A stretch of DNA of 64,000 nt from Candolleomyces eurysporus (lineage: Eukaryota; Basidiomycota; Agaricomycetes; Agaricales; Psathyrellaceae), in the NCBI GenBank assembly GCA_027579435.1, contig JANBPK010000758.1:1-64000 (forward strand). The letters run 5' to 3'. Each line of letters opens with the position of its first letter. The stretch's first letter is position 1. Under the pieces are notes generated by a model. That model was not told the origin of the DNA. It worked only from the letters and a program-made list of their open reading frames with translations, and made no database searches. Shown here piece by piece: positions 11,234-23,018 of this stretch. The position numbers and the translations under genes are program-made.

Positions 11234-12374
11234 TCAAGAACCGCCGTCGCCAAAGTACTCTTCCACTAGTGCCTTCTTCCTCAGTTCAAGCAATACACTT
11301 TCTATCTCTTCCCGAACTGGGAGCTTGGGAGGAAGGAGTTCTTCAGCTGTGAGGAAGGGTATATAGGAGGCTGCAGCTTCAGCATGCAGTTTGGCCTGGG
11401 CTAGTCGTGATGATTCCGAGGAGTTGTCTATTGCTTCGTCGCCCATTTGAACGTCATTGTCCCCATCTGCTGTTTTCCGCTTGGCTGTGGAGCTAGGCGC
11501 ATCCTTCGTTGATTCAGGTATCGGAAGCTTAGGGATATCGTCGGCGGATATTCCCAAAGCTTTTTGCACATGTAGGCATGCTTTTTCGTATTCTGTACGA
11601 AACGTAGCTTAGTGATCACAGTTTAAAGCATCAAATAGAAACCATACCATCATTCTCCGCTGCCCGCTCGAACTGCAGAAGCTTCCCACTACTTTCGTCT
11701 AAATCGCCATAATATTGTGGACCTTGGTTCATGAACCGCTTGTAGTGAGCCAAAGCTTGGTTTTCTTCTTCCACTTCCTTCTTTTGACTCTGGAAGAGTT
11801 CTCGAACTCCAGGTAGGTCCTTAGCACGACCGAAATACCTAGCAGCACGCGTTAGTTTATGAGATTTTGGATGATAGAGCTTGACGCACTTATAACCCTT
11901 TGTCCCTGGTACCTCCTTCCCATCTTCATCTAGCATGGCAACATTTCGCTTATAGTTTGCACCACCCAATGCGATGATCTGATTCTCCCAGTTCCGTTTC
12001 TCGCGCAATAGCTTATTGATTTCGTCGTTCAAGTCACGGACTTCATAGTCAGTCAAACCAGCTATGTGACGTTGCAAGGGTTAGCCTGGCTGTTGCAGAA
12101 CACGAAAGTCCAACGCGCACCATCTTGAATTTTGGACACTTTGCGGCTAATTTCTCGTAGGATCTCTCCTCGCCATCGCTCGCAGTCTCGCAAGCTCTTG
12201 CAAGTGGCTGGTACTCTTGGTCGACGGTCTGCTCGTGTTCCGAGGCCCAGCTCAGCGGCTTGCGCCTCACGGAAACGGTAAAGCATGGACTGAGCCTTTT
12301 CTTCATTTCGCGCCTAATAGCAAAGAGTGAGGATGAAGTATACAACGCTTCCCATGCTGTGCAAGACGTACCAT
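11234..12374 (-). CDS. ISY1: Pre-mRNA-splicing factor ISY1
   Basis: Component of the Prp19-associated spliceosome complex, acting around the first catalytic step. Exons: 12372-12374 (the start codon alone), 12121-12313, 11648-12061, 11234-11592; 322 residues. The N-terminus reads M-ARNEEKAQSMLYRFREAQA, the hallmark start of ISY1, followed by the conserved helical region with ISRKVSKIQD, LTDYEVRDLNDEINKLLREK and GYKCVKLYHPKSHKLTRAARYFGRAKDLPGVRELF. The C-terminal third is variable, as in other fungi. All three introns are 55-59 bp. It shares a 182-bp divergent promoter with the methyltransferase gene that follows. Confidence 0.95.
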
Positions 12375-12556
12375 TTTATCCTCCTACACGATTTGGTGAG
12401 AGTGTCGTCGAGGGCGGTGGTGGTCGTGGCAGAATGTTGAGCTCGACGTCGGACATATTCTGGCGATCAAGTCTACCTAACAAATCCAAACAGTGCATTG
12501 GCGCTTGCTCATAACGCTCATCAGCTCCGTGCGATATACGGTGAAAACGGTTTGAA
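12375..12556. promoter_or_regulatory. Compact bidirectional promoter, ISY1 / methyltransferase
   Basis: Only 182 bp separate the start codons of two divergently transcribed genes, so both core promoters and both 5' UTRs must lie here. A GGTGGTGGTCGTGG stretch near 12416-12430 is GC-rich, and I see no canonical TATA box on either side, consistent with housekeeping initiation. Confidence 0.6.
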
Positions 12557-14436
12557 ATGCCTCATAATCACAGCAGCGACGAGGCTGAGGAAGGTAGTTC
12601 CATCCTTGACGATTCTTACAATGGTTTATGCAATGATTATGCCAGAAAGAATCCATTTCCAGAATGTAATCGCGGCATTCAGCCACTATGCCCAGTATTC
12701 TGTATGCCAGTTGGACGATAGAGACCAAATGGCTTGTAATGACCGATACTACAGTTGTCTGCCAACAACAGAAGAAGAAGGGACATATACGCTCTTTCGC
12801 GCGAAGATCAGGATGTACTGGACAAGCTCGGTTACAAGAAGAAGTTAGACGAAGTCGATACAGCCATTTTGGCGAATGCAGACTTTCTGGCAAAGATCGT
12901 AGAGAACCCAGAGATCTTCGGGCATGACCTTGACGAGGAGGAAGACCCCAGCCCAAGTATTGACCCTCGCCAAACTCCTGAGGCCCAACATAGTCACTCT
13001 CATGACCATGGGGCAGCCGGTATGAGTTCTTCATCGTTGGGAAGTAACCTCGCTCTAACAAACTAGCAGGCCATTCTCATGACCATGGACATTCTCATTC
13101 CTCTGGGCATGGGCATCATCATTCGCATGACCAACACCATAACGGTGGGCATGGCCCTCGCAGGAAGAAGTACAAACCAACCGAATTCGACATGGACAAG
13201 CTGAGGAGCACACTGAAGCAATTTGTGCGAGATTGGACTGAAGAGGTAACCTGTTTGGCATGCTCTCTGGGCTCAGCGATTTAATAGCCTCGCTATAGGG
13301 TGCTCAAGAACGTGAAATGTGCTATCAACCTCTAATCGATGCTCTTGTAGAATTCTATCCAAATACTCAATCCCCAGAGGACAGGTACTTATATCTTTTC
13401 ACTTTTCTCGGAGTCTTCTTTGACGGCGACGCAGATCGAAACTACGCGTCCTCGTTCCAGGAGCTGGTCTCGGAAGGCTAGCCTGGGATGTGGCAAAACT
13501 TGGTACGTATTTCGGTCTCCCGGATGTCTGCATCCTTCCCTGAGTTTTCAAACAGGTTTCTCCTGCCAGGGAAATGAGTTCTCTCATTATATGCTTCTAT
13601 CGTCATACTTCATCCTGAACAGGTGTGTTGTTGACCACTCGATATTATCATCTATACTTTGGACTGAAAACAACTATCAGAACTGAATCCATCGGGCAGC
13701 ACAAGTTGTACCCATACGTACACTCTTTTTCCAACGTTCCCAACCGTCAAGCGATGCTCCGCGAAGTTTCACTACCAGACGTCTCCCCATCCTCCCTGCC
13801 TCCCACTTCCAACTTCTCGTTGGTGGCTGGTAAGCGTCTGTTTTGACAANTTGCTTATCCCCTCCATTTACGATAGGGATTCCTCAGGTGATTTCGAGGA
13901 AATTTANGGAGTTGAATCTGATCCCGATGAACCGCAATCCGGACAATGGGACGCAATACTGACCTGTTTTTTCATTGACACGGTGCGCACACTATCACAG
14001 CAACTTCTTCCATCGCCTTATCNTTCNTTCCTTCATCGTTCACCAGGCCAAAAACATCGTAAATTATCTCCGAATTATNCACAAAATCTTGGCACCGGGC
14101 GGTGTCTGGATCAACCTTGGTGAGTTATCCATGCTACAACCTTTGNGGATCTAGTACANATTTAGACTTNCTCCAGGTCCCCTTCTGTGGCATTTCGAGA
14201 ACAACAATACGAACGACCTCTCGATCGAACTCGATCTCGAAGAAGTCAAGGCTCTGGCTCGCGAGATCGGATTCGAAATCTCCGTAAGAGTTTCTACGAA
14301 CNTTGTGGGTNGCCATCCCTGATAATCGNTTTCACAGAATGAGAGGGACATTGACACNACGTACACGAGCAATTCCCAGTCGATGCTTGGCTATGTCTAC
14401 AAAGCCGCATTCTGGACGGCAACCAAAGTTGCTTGA
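12557..14436 (+). CDS. Carnosine N-methyltransferase-like (N2227 family) protein with His-rich insert
   Basis: SAM-dependent methyltransferase of the N2227/CARNMT1 family, whose animal member methylates carnosine to anserine; fungal substrates are less clear. Twelve exons (12557-12593, 12646-12701, 12755-13019, 13070-13245, 13299-13384, 13435-13502, 13556-13622, 13681-13829, 13888-13982, 14047-14119, 14177-14283, 14338-14436) give 425 residues in an unbroken frame. Landmarks: HFQNVIAAFSHYAQYS and RRRRDIYALSREDQ near the N-terminus; VLVPGAGLGRLAWDVAKLGF (SAM motif I); CQGNEFSHYMLLSSYFILN; QWDAILTCFFIDTAKNIVNY; LAPGGVWINLGPLLWHF. A His/Gly/Ser/Asp-rich stretch of about 40 residues (around 12988-13160) precedes the catalytic part. 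The gene converges on the transporter, with 151 bp between stop codons. Confidence 0.92.
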
Positions 14437-14587
14437 TTGAAGTTCCATTTGACGCNTCTAATGNTNTTCAAACGAGGGGTCGTCAGCCTTATTATGCTAG
14501 CCAAAAAGTAGCCAANTTCATCCATTGTGCTGNTAGAAAACGCGGTATCGAGGGTAATACAATAATANAATGTGGGGTATNTATGCA

Positions 14588-16886
14588 TTAGCTGGTGGCT
14601 TCAAGATCCCGCTTGTTCTTCTCCCGAATCTCCAACTTCTGAAGTCGCAAACGCTGACTCTCTCNAATCCCAAANCCTTTCCTGAAAACCAACCTNACCT
14701 CTTCCAGGCTAAGCCCGGCTGTCTCAGGGAAGCAGAATAAGACAAAGACCCATCCAAGGAAACAGAGTCCTGCGTAGAATCCAAAGGCNCCGGCGGGTGT
14801 GATTCGGTCCATAAGCGATAGATAGGTTGCGCCGATAAGAAGATTTGCGGCCCAGTTTGTTGCAGTGCATAGTGAGGTACCGATTCCCCGTACTGTTTAT
14901 TCAGTGACGGTTATGAGAGAAGGAAGAAGGATATAATTTATCCGTGAGTTCGCGGAAATCGAGGGGATATGGAAAGACGGTNGCTGACCTTCAAGTCCAA
15001 AGAGTTCACCCTGCTGCCAGGGAACGTTNCCTAGACCTGTCGCATAGGAAGCGACATAGACTATCATAGCGAACAGCACGAGGCCAGACCACGTCGTAGA
15101 GTAGTCAGTACCGTCTACAAGACTCCCGTNTGTCTTTCTGGCAAGATCTGATTCAAGNAGTCAGTAACCCGCTATAGATAGATTCGGCGGAGCGTGATAC
15201 ACGAGCATTCCGCCCCGCACGGAGGAAAGAATAATTGTNAANAAGAACCCACAATAGAAGAAAATGCTAGCCAAAGTGAGTCCGAACACCATCCCAGGCG
15301 CACTCCACACCATAATCCGTCTTCTCCCAACCGTATCTATCCACTTGAGGGCAACGAGGGTGAAAATGAAGTTTGTCCCTGAAACGATGAGTCCGACGGC
15401 TGTTGGATTATTGAACCCGATTTGTTTGAACAGTGTCGCGGAGTAGTACATGAGGGTGTTGAATCCGCAAAGCTGTTGGAAGGCTTGCATTCCGCATCCC
15501 ACGACTACATGAAAAAGATAGTGGNTCAGTGCGNGAAGTCNTTGCGAANGGAGGTTTGAACATACTCAGAGCACGTCTATTGACGGGGTCGAGCAACATN
15601 GAGCCCATCCTCTGAGCCAACGTCGTGGTCCTTGTGATTTCGATNCTTCTCTGGACGGATGCATCCAAAACTTTGACCTTCAGCTCGACCTCTGACGGCT
15701 GGGCGTACTGGTAGATTTTGCGCATAACCTTGGTNGCTTCGGGGATATCACCTCTACGGACNAGGATCCTCGCTATAGATCAATCAGTCACGACTCGANC
15801 ATNGCTGNAGGGAAATTCGCCGGAGGACGTACGAGATTCTGGGAGTAAGAACAGGAAAGCGAGCTGGAATCCTGCCGGTACGGCACCCAGCCCTACCATC
15901 CANCGCCAACCGCNGGTAACATGGAAGAACGCTGCGCCAATTCCATATGCGATAACTTGACCCAAAGTAATCATCACAACACTAGAAGCAACAGTTCGCA
16001 TAAGTTCGAGGCTGTATATCCNGCCGGGATGCAGGTACTCACTTCAGAACCACCATCCGTCCTCGTTGCTTAGTTGGCGACAATTCTTGGATGTACAGAG
16101 GTGTAACGCATGCAGCAATGCCGACCCCGATACCGATNACGAACCTCCCTCCAATCTAAGGGCCCAAGTCAGTCAGTCAATTCCTTGTCCGGCCTAGACA
16201 CAGTTTCCAAACGACGTACCATACTCCAGACATCATGACAAACTGCCTGCCCGACGGCACCTCCAATGAATATCACGTCTGCGATACCAAGNACCCAACG
16301 TCTTCCNATCCAGTCTGANATAATTCCTGCTACTAGACCTCCNAGCAGGGCACCTAGCGTCGTAGCAGAGGTGATCAATTCCTATGCAAAGGCGACTCNG
16401 AAAGTTAGAAGGATGTTCAGTTGTAGGACACCCCAGACGGACGCACCTTCTGGCTATTCGACAGGGCCTCCGGGCCNAAGTCCGGCCCTATCGTCACCAA
16501 GGCTCCCGAAATAACACCAGTATCATAACCTGCAGACGATGCAGAGAATCAAGGGCACACGACACCATGAGTCCACGGGCGACGAACGNGAAAGGAGATG
16601 CTAGAAGCGAGCACTCACCGAACAACAGCCCCGATATCGTCGAACAAGCGACTAAAAGCCAGATAAAATAATTCGTCCTCTCTTCACCCTCCGCGACCAC
16701 CTCCAGCTCNNTAATCTCGCCTTCACCAACTGCCTCGAGGTGCTGCAGCTGCTCTTCAATCCTTATCTTGAGTTTCTCATTGTCANNGTCGTCCNGATCA
16801 TGNGTCTTGCCAGTGGGAATAGGAGTGNNGTTNGGTTCGTCAGAAGGGTCGGAGCGATTAGCAGTCGTCGTAGTCGTAGCAGTCAT
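14588..16886 (-). CDS. MFS sugar transporter, myo-inositol (ITR) type
   Basis: Twelve-TM proton-coupled transporter of the sugar porter family. About eight or nine exons in reverse order; start ATG at 16886, stop at 14588. Seen: an acidic cytosolic N-terminus, [15 protein letters not shown] (TM1), GGLVAGI.SDW.GRRWVLG (loop 2-3), [16 protein letters not shown] (loop 4-5), [15 protein letters not shown] and [24 protein letters not shown] (TM7, the QQLxGxNxxMYY motif), [19 protein letters not shown] (typical of ITR-type carriers), and [12 protein letters not shown] at the end. Many N characters between 14480 and 16900 interrupt frames, usually beside homopolymers, so exon borders are approximate. 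Inositol as substrate is inferred from the GNVPWQQ and [11 protein letters not shown] signatures; another polyol or hexose is possible. Confidence 0.88.
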
Positions 16887-17507
16887 TAGTAGNAGTATGT
16901 AGCAGCGGTATCGAAGCAAAAGGGTTCAAAAAAAGCACCCCCTTGCCCCACGGCAACCTCTCGCCTTTAAATTTCTTCCATGCGCTAGAAGAACCCAATC
17001 AANAAGAAACGAACACTATCCGAGTCGGCTAGGTTCTGGAACCATAANGGAAGAGAAGAACACTCGAAAAAGCGGGGAATATGCAGATGGACGCATGCGC
17101 GAACCCCCTGTGGGTACGNCCCCNTATTGGGGGAGAAGGATATCGGCGCCGGAAAAAGCTCCAACGCCAAAATTATATCTGCGACAACCGTGTGGTCGCG
17201 CATGGTCCGCNTTGAAATTTGACGCTCNATGTCGTCATCGGCAGCACAGGGTTGGCTATNGAGAAGTTTCTGAATGCGNTGAGAACGGAATGNGAATGAT
17301 TCGGACCAAGGGAGTGCCTGTTCTGTACCGTTTGCTGGTAGTATACAATTGCTAATGAAAAATGATGATGTATGGCGGTAACAATAATAGACCAAAGGAG
17401 AGAACTTCAAGACAGGAAAAGAAAGGATAGATAGTTAAGTGTGCTCGAGGATACTTACAATGATACCGGAGTCTCTGGCACCGCCAGCGTGCTGCGAAGT
17501 TTATATA
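16887..17507. other. Intergenic, 5' flank of transporter and 3' flank of deubiquitinase
   Basis: About 620 bp with many N characters. It must contain the transporter promoter (right to left) and the 3' UTR of the JAMM gene. I see no gene, repeat or RNA signature. Confidence 0.4.
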
Positions 17508-19996
17508 TCATCGCAAATCAACAATTTCGAGCGTTCCCGACTTCATCTGTACATGACCCTTGTCNGCATCCTGCACGCCGGCGGAGAAGGAGAAGGTGAT
17601 TAGCGAGCAAGGTGGGAAGACAGGAAGAAGCTTACCGTGTATATTGGTAAGTCAGGATGAGGNTGGAACGCTTCTTTCGCATTGCATTCTAAAATCGTTT
17701 GGAGACCTGGTGGGTCTGTCAACCGGAAAATGCCAAAGCTGACACGGGTTTAGACTCGCACTTTTGGGAAGGGAGGCAGAAGGAAACTCACTTTGGGGTC
17801 GAGCTTGGAGCGCAGACGACGGCGAACGATTCTGGCAGCATGCACTGGAAGCCAGAATGTGTGTGGAGGTCCACGGAAGACATGAAGCCTAGGTCTCGCC
17901 GTCAATCTTCAGTCACGATTACATNTCANAAAAGACACCGACAAGATTGAGATGGATGTGTATGAATCTGTTAAGGGTGCTCGTTAGTGAACGGCCTCGT
18001 GGCAAATCCNAGTCCGGCAAATACACCCACCCATCCAAGCGTTATCAAACTCCGTTCTTCCGTAAATTGCAACACCAGCTCTTCTTCGTCCATAGTACAC
18101 GTATCACTCGTAGAGTGTTGCTTCGGAATTAGGAGCGTTGTGACCACGAACTTGTGTCCTTTATCCTTACCCAACAACAACCCGCATGTTTCCCTATTGT
18201 TGTTTGTATTGACTTTGGCAATGGCAAGGAAACGAGGGAGGCATTCTCGTGGAAGGGAGACCGTCTTCAGCCCCGGTACAGCTGGATCCGAACTGTCCTT
18301 CGATATCCGATCTTCAGATGGTGCAGGGTTCGACGAAGTAGTAGGAGGTGCGGACGAAGGTGCTGGAGGTGGCGGAGGTGGTGGGCGGGTTGGGCCTGGA
18401 TATGACGGGTACGATACGACGCTCGCGGTCATGGGAGGAGGAGCGGGAGGTGGATATTGAAACTGTTGTGGGTAGCTCGGCATTGGTGGGTGTGCATGAA
18501 CAGGAGCTGATGCGGGAGGAAGGATATTGCTGTAAAGTCCTTCGTTTGCTGGTCGAGGATCAAATAGGAGAGAGCCGCCTGGCGAGGGGATCTGGTTAGG
18601 GACGAACATCGAGTTGAGTGAAGGGTAATAGCCCTGTCTTTGCTGATGGGGAGACATAAGAGTTGGATAGCCGATCCGCGACCTGGTGGGAGGTGGTGAT
18701 GTCGTTGTTACTGTGGAAGGATTGGTAGCACTGGTCAGGGAAGAGTAAGAATAAGAAGCGGTGTACAGAAAAAAAACGACCCACTTGTAAACAGGGGCTC
18801 GAGAAGGAGACCTATGCCTTGCCATACGTCGTTGGAAGTCGCGATCGTACCGTACGGACTCGGAATCGGTGGAGTCACCCTCATAACTTGAAGGATTTTC
18901 CAAAGGCATAACCGCGGGTCCACTTCCACCTGGGTACGGGTACGTAACAGGGGGATGCGAACCCTGCGGTGGGTAAAGTGGAGTTTGTTGATAGAAGGAA
19001 GACGTTGGTGTGGGTGTGTTCATCGAGGAGATTGGAATCCCGGCAGGGGTAGTAGAGGTGACCATGTTATGGCGAATTGCTCTGGCTTGGTCGTCCGCTA
19101 CCTGCTGTCGCCGCATCATAGCATCGCCGTGACCTCTTTGCATTTGTTCAGCACGTCGCTTCATATCTTCTGATTCTCGCCTGCGGATTTCGTCTGGCTG
19201 GGGATGATGCCTGGCGTTTGGATCGGAGATGACAGTGGTGTGCTGCGACCCGTAAGCAGCAGGGGCGTGAGCAGCCTGGCGAGCAGCAGCTACTGCGGCT
19301 GCTCTCTTATTATCCCGTATCTCCGTATCCCTTCTTTCTGCCTCCTCTCGTTGGATTCTCCAGCGGTTGGCCTCTTCGGCGGCACGTTTGCTCTGATCGC
19401 GCAGACGAGGATCCTCCAGCGTAAGCCTTGAAAAGTCCATTTCGGTCCGTGTTGGGCTTGGATCATCACGATCATCGAGGGGACTGTGTAACTTGGCGTT
19501 CGGGGTAAGCTCCTGGTCCTCCCCATCCGGATGCAGCCTCTGCCACTGTTCATAACGTTCAAGGAGAGCCTTTTTCAGCTCACCGAGCTGATCGAGGATT
19601 TCTTGGCCATTCTAAAAGCACAGTCGGTCAGTGCACATTTCATTATCATGATTAATGACATCTATGAATAGATGGTGGCGGAGGCGAGAGAATACAGACC
19701 AAAGCTAGGTTGTTCTGCTGCTCATCGTTGAGCAAGGAATAGTAATCCCGATGCTTCGGTAATTTCTCCAACACAAGCGTCGCAGCCTTGGCTAGCAGGA
19801 CAAACGCAGCTTCGAGGTCGCCTTGCTTTATCAACTCCTTGCCTTCCTTACGATACTTCTCCGCAATGCGGAGATAGTCCTTGAGCTTGGCCTTGTCGTC
19901 CGATAGGTCAATTAGGGCTCGCTCTGCGAGCTCTGGGATTGTCGCTGGACGTCGATGGCTGGGTATGGACGGGCGTTGACCTGAAGATTGGTTCAT
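17508..19996 (-). CDS. AMSH/STAMBP-type JAMM deubiquitinase
   Basis: Zinc-dependent endosomal deubiquitinase that cleaves Lys63-linked ubiquitin at ESCRT-0/III; the N-terminal USP8_dimer/MIT-like helices recruit it. Start ATG at 19996 ([16 protein letters not shown]), stop at 17508. The N-terminal domain contains [20 protein letters not shown] and [20 protein letters not shown]. Next come a charged helical segment ([20 protein letters not shown]) and a long Pro/Ser/Tyr-rich linker with a polyproline run. The catalytic domain follows: [11 protein letters not shown] (general-base Glu), then across one intron [21 protein letters not shown], a complete HxHx7SxxD zinc site, ending in GTLEIVDLR. 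All metal ligands are intact, so I expect an active enzyme. The intron inside the JAMM motif starts between codon positions of the conserved Cys. Divergent from the F-box gene by 297 bp. Confidence 0.9.
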
Positions 19997-20293
19997 GGCC
20001 CCAACTACAAGGGAAGAAGATAGGTCTACAACGAGGGCAGTGCCCTGTGCATCATCGTGGTCGGAGGCAAACCGGGATGGGGTTATACAGCAGGTCCATG
20101 GACCCTCGGCTGATCCCGAGCATGGTCTCGCCAGGTTCTCACTGCCATCGAGCGGCCAAATGCTCACCACGCAAGAACGGAATGCAGCCGACGACGATAC
20201 CGTTTCATCTGCAATGTTTTTCCATCTCCCTTTGCTGGGTTTACAGCTTTTAACAGCTATCCTAGCCGACCTTCTCTCGGTAACGGCGATATT
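19997..20293. promoter_or_regulatory. Divergent promoter, JAMM deubiquitinase / F-box gene
   Basis: 297 bp between two divergent start codons; both promoters must be here. No TATA box is obvious at the expected distance from either start. Confidence 0.5.
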
Positions 20294-22238
20294 ATGGACA
20301 AAATCAGTCCGCAGTCCTCTTCCAGCATGGCTCTGTCATTACTTAAACAATCCAACACTTGGGAGGCTGAATACTCATCCCCTAACCTCGAACCTCTCAA
20401 GATGTTGAAACAATCGCCCTCGGGGAAGGAACCGATTTCGTACCTCTACCTGCTACCAAGCGAACTCCTGATATCAATCTGCACCTCCTTGGACTTTCGT
20501 TCATTGAAAGCTTTTGCATGCGTTTCCAGGCTCGCAAACTCAATTACAGTGCCCATCTTCATTGACCAAACATGTCCAGAAATCAAGAGCAAGGGCATTT
20601 GCGAAATATCATCGGTGTCGAAACATACGGCCTACCCATTCAAACTCGCTTTTTCCGTACCACCTCTCCGTGTCCACAAAGTCCGATTAAATTTCGTGAC
20701 CTCCCACACCCACTTGTTAAAGGCGGTGCAGAGTGCTGGAATTATCATTTCTAGAATGGCTCCGGAGATTCACGAAGCTCGGTTGTCGTTTGCAGTCTCG
20801 CAGTGGGGTGGGCTTTCTCGAATCAAGCAGTCGATTGATAAGATTGCATGGACTCGGACGATCTTTGCGGTCTTCGATGCGCTGCTCGATCGTGGTTGCA
20901 GAGTCCTGGAGATTGATGGACTGAATGACGATTTACGGGTCCTCCTTGGTGGTGATAACTACTTCCACGGTACTTGGCAAGGTTTGTCGTCGATTAATGT
21001 CCATACGCCCTTCTAATGAAGCTTATTCCTCAGGTACTATCTCCAAGTTACTACCATCGTCAGACGGAGAGCCTTTGCGGAAGGTGTCCGCGAGACGGCT
21101 CTTCCGGAGTGCCAGTGTCGGACAGACCCCCCCAGCTCAACAAGTCTCGCGCTCCCCAGACCTCGTTGGGCTCTCAGAAGCCTCTCTGCATCTGTGCGAT
21201 TGTCTGTTCCAACCCTTCATACTAGGCCATACGATATCATTTCTCAACCGAAACTCTTCAACCCTCACCACCCTCAAGCTGGCTTCACGAACCATGTCGA
21301 CGGAAGATTGGCGGTTAGCCTTATCGACCATTTTGCTCCCGGGACTTTCGACATTTGAACTATCCGCCTGGAGAATCGACCACGCAGATTTGTCGAGCGT
21401 ATCAACCTCCCCAGACACGGCCGACATCCTCTATTTCATTGGCCGACATCCTTCGATTAAAGTCTTGCGGCTCTGTCGTCAAATGCTCGAGAACCCCACT
21501 CGACTTCGTCCAGCGTCTCTCACCGGTCGGCCAAAGCTCGAACGCTCCATGCGACTCCTTCCCCATCTCGAAGAATTACGAGGCAGCGTAAAGTTTGTCT
21601 TCGACTTTCTTCAACGAGACTCCGAACTCGCATCACCTTCCACCGTCTTTCCGAAACTCAAACATATCTACATGGAGTCTGGATTCGTGCTGAAAGCGAG
21701 CTACCGATTCAATCTCTACAACATCAAGTGCCTTCTCCACCTTATCCAGGACATCCGCACGGCAGGAGGGCTGGCGTCCGTAGACGAGCTGGGGATCGAC
21801 TGCCAGACGTACGGCTCATCCCCCCAGCTCACCATGCTGGACCTGATGGTCGAAAACCTGGGCCACATGTCCCAGTCCCTCAACTCGCCAGAAACCAGGT
21901 TCCGGTTCAACGGGATCCAAACTCACGGCAGTGGTGATGGACCGGGACCCCTGAGCCTCTCATTCATCCGGTCCGTCACGTTCTCCGCGGCCGAATGGAC
22001 CCCCAAAAACTTGTTGGACTATGACGCAGAGGAGAGCATGAAGGAGATATTCCGGAATATCAACCTTCTCTTTCCTATGGCAACTGATTTGCACTTTGGG
22101 TTGTTGGGGGCTTCGGGGGCGTTGAGGTGGGATGGGCTGAGGAGGGCGATTGCGAGGATGTGTCCGTCTGTGAAGAGGATCCATTCGGATTATTCTCCGA
22201 AGAATAAACGTATTATAGACCTTGATACATATCGTTGA
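20294..22238 (+). CDS. F-box protein with LRR-like C-terminal region
   Basis: Two exons, 20294-20981 and 21034-22238, 630 residues. An F-box-like segment lies at residues about 50-95 (LYLLPSELLISICTSLDFRSLKAFACVSRLANSITVPIF), the module that binds SKP1 in SCF ubiquitin ligases. The remainder has irregular leucine-rich spacing (SLHLCDCLFQPFI, STLTTLKLASRTM, HPSIKVLRLC, LPHLEELRGSV), typical of the large, fast-evolving agaricomycete F-box families, where it probably selects targets. Which of the early Met codons is used is not certain. Fragments of the 3' end of this gene recur at 25925, 29946 and 31290, so the locus has seeded local copies. Confidence 0.82.
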
Positions 22239-23018
22239 GCCAGGAGTACATACCATGTCTTTTGTTTTTGGTCCAGTTCGTCGTAGGAAGGAAAAGTGTG
22301 GAACTACCCAACTTCTAAGCTGTCCGGCTCCAGAAGGTTTTTGTGGATTACAGCCGTTCTCCGTTGATCATGCCATATCAGTTCGAAATAGACTCGATCG
22401 CCCGTTCTCCATTGACCATGGATCAGGTCAAAGGGAGAGATACCTGACGGCGAGTATCACCGTCCGGACGGTGTTGGACAGCGAGACAAAGGGGTTCAGA
22501 CAATCTATTTGCTAAGTTCCTAGATGAATGTGAATGTGAATATGATGTAATATCAACAATATGATATACCTTCTCATACCGCTTTCAATGTATGCTTGAC
22601 AATCACTTCGGGAAATGTACAGCGGGAGCCCAAGGAGCTCTTACCGTTCCGGTTGGAGTCGTATTAATCGTTGTTTGTACGAGAGCTTACACTAGTTGGG
22701 TTTTGCCAAGTTTGCTTTCCAACTCGCGCTTGCATCATATATTCACCCATCCCGGGATCCTATGCGCAGTACCAACTTGGTTTGTCTGGACTCGCAAAAT
22801 GTTGACCATGTTTGTCTGCCGGGTAACGGGTGGAGTAGAAACAATTTTCAGTGCTCGTTGCCTTGAAAACATCACCTCAACCTCCATGCAGTCCAAACAT
22901 TCAGAAAAGACTTATGATGCACCTCCGAACAAAGAAACACTACAAATGCGGTGCTGTGTAAACTAGCACAATTAAACAGGCGCATGAGATAGTTGTCTGA
23001 CAAGAAAGTTGATAGTGA
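22239..23018. other. Intergenic, no gene recognised
   Basis: About 780 bp between the F-box gene and the 3' end of the Crinkler-kinase gene. The first 35 bp (to about 22271) are conserved in the downstream F-box fragments. No other signal seen; small open frames look random. Confidence 0.45.

Noticed and set aside
21728..21937. Pro/Arg-rich ORF within the F-box gene
   Set aside because: Out-of-frame shadow of the F-box coding exon.
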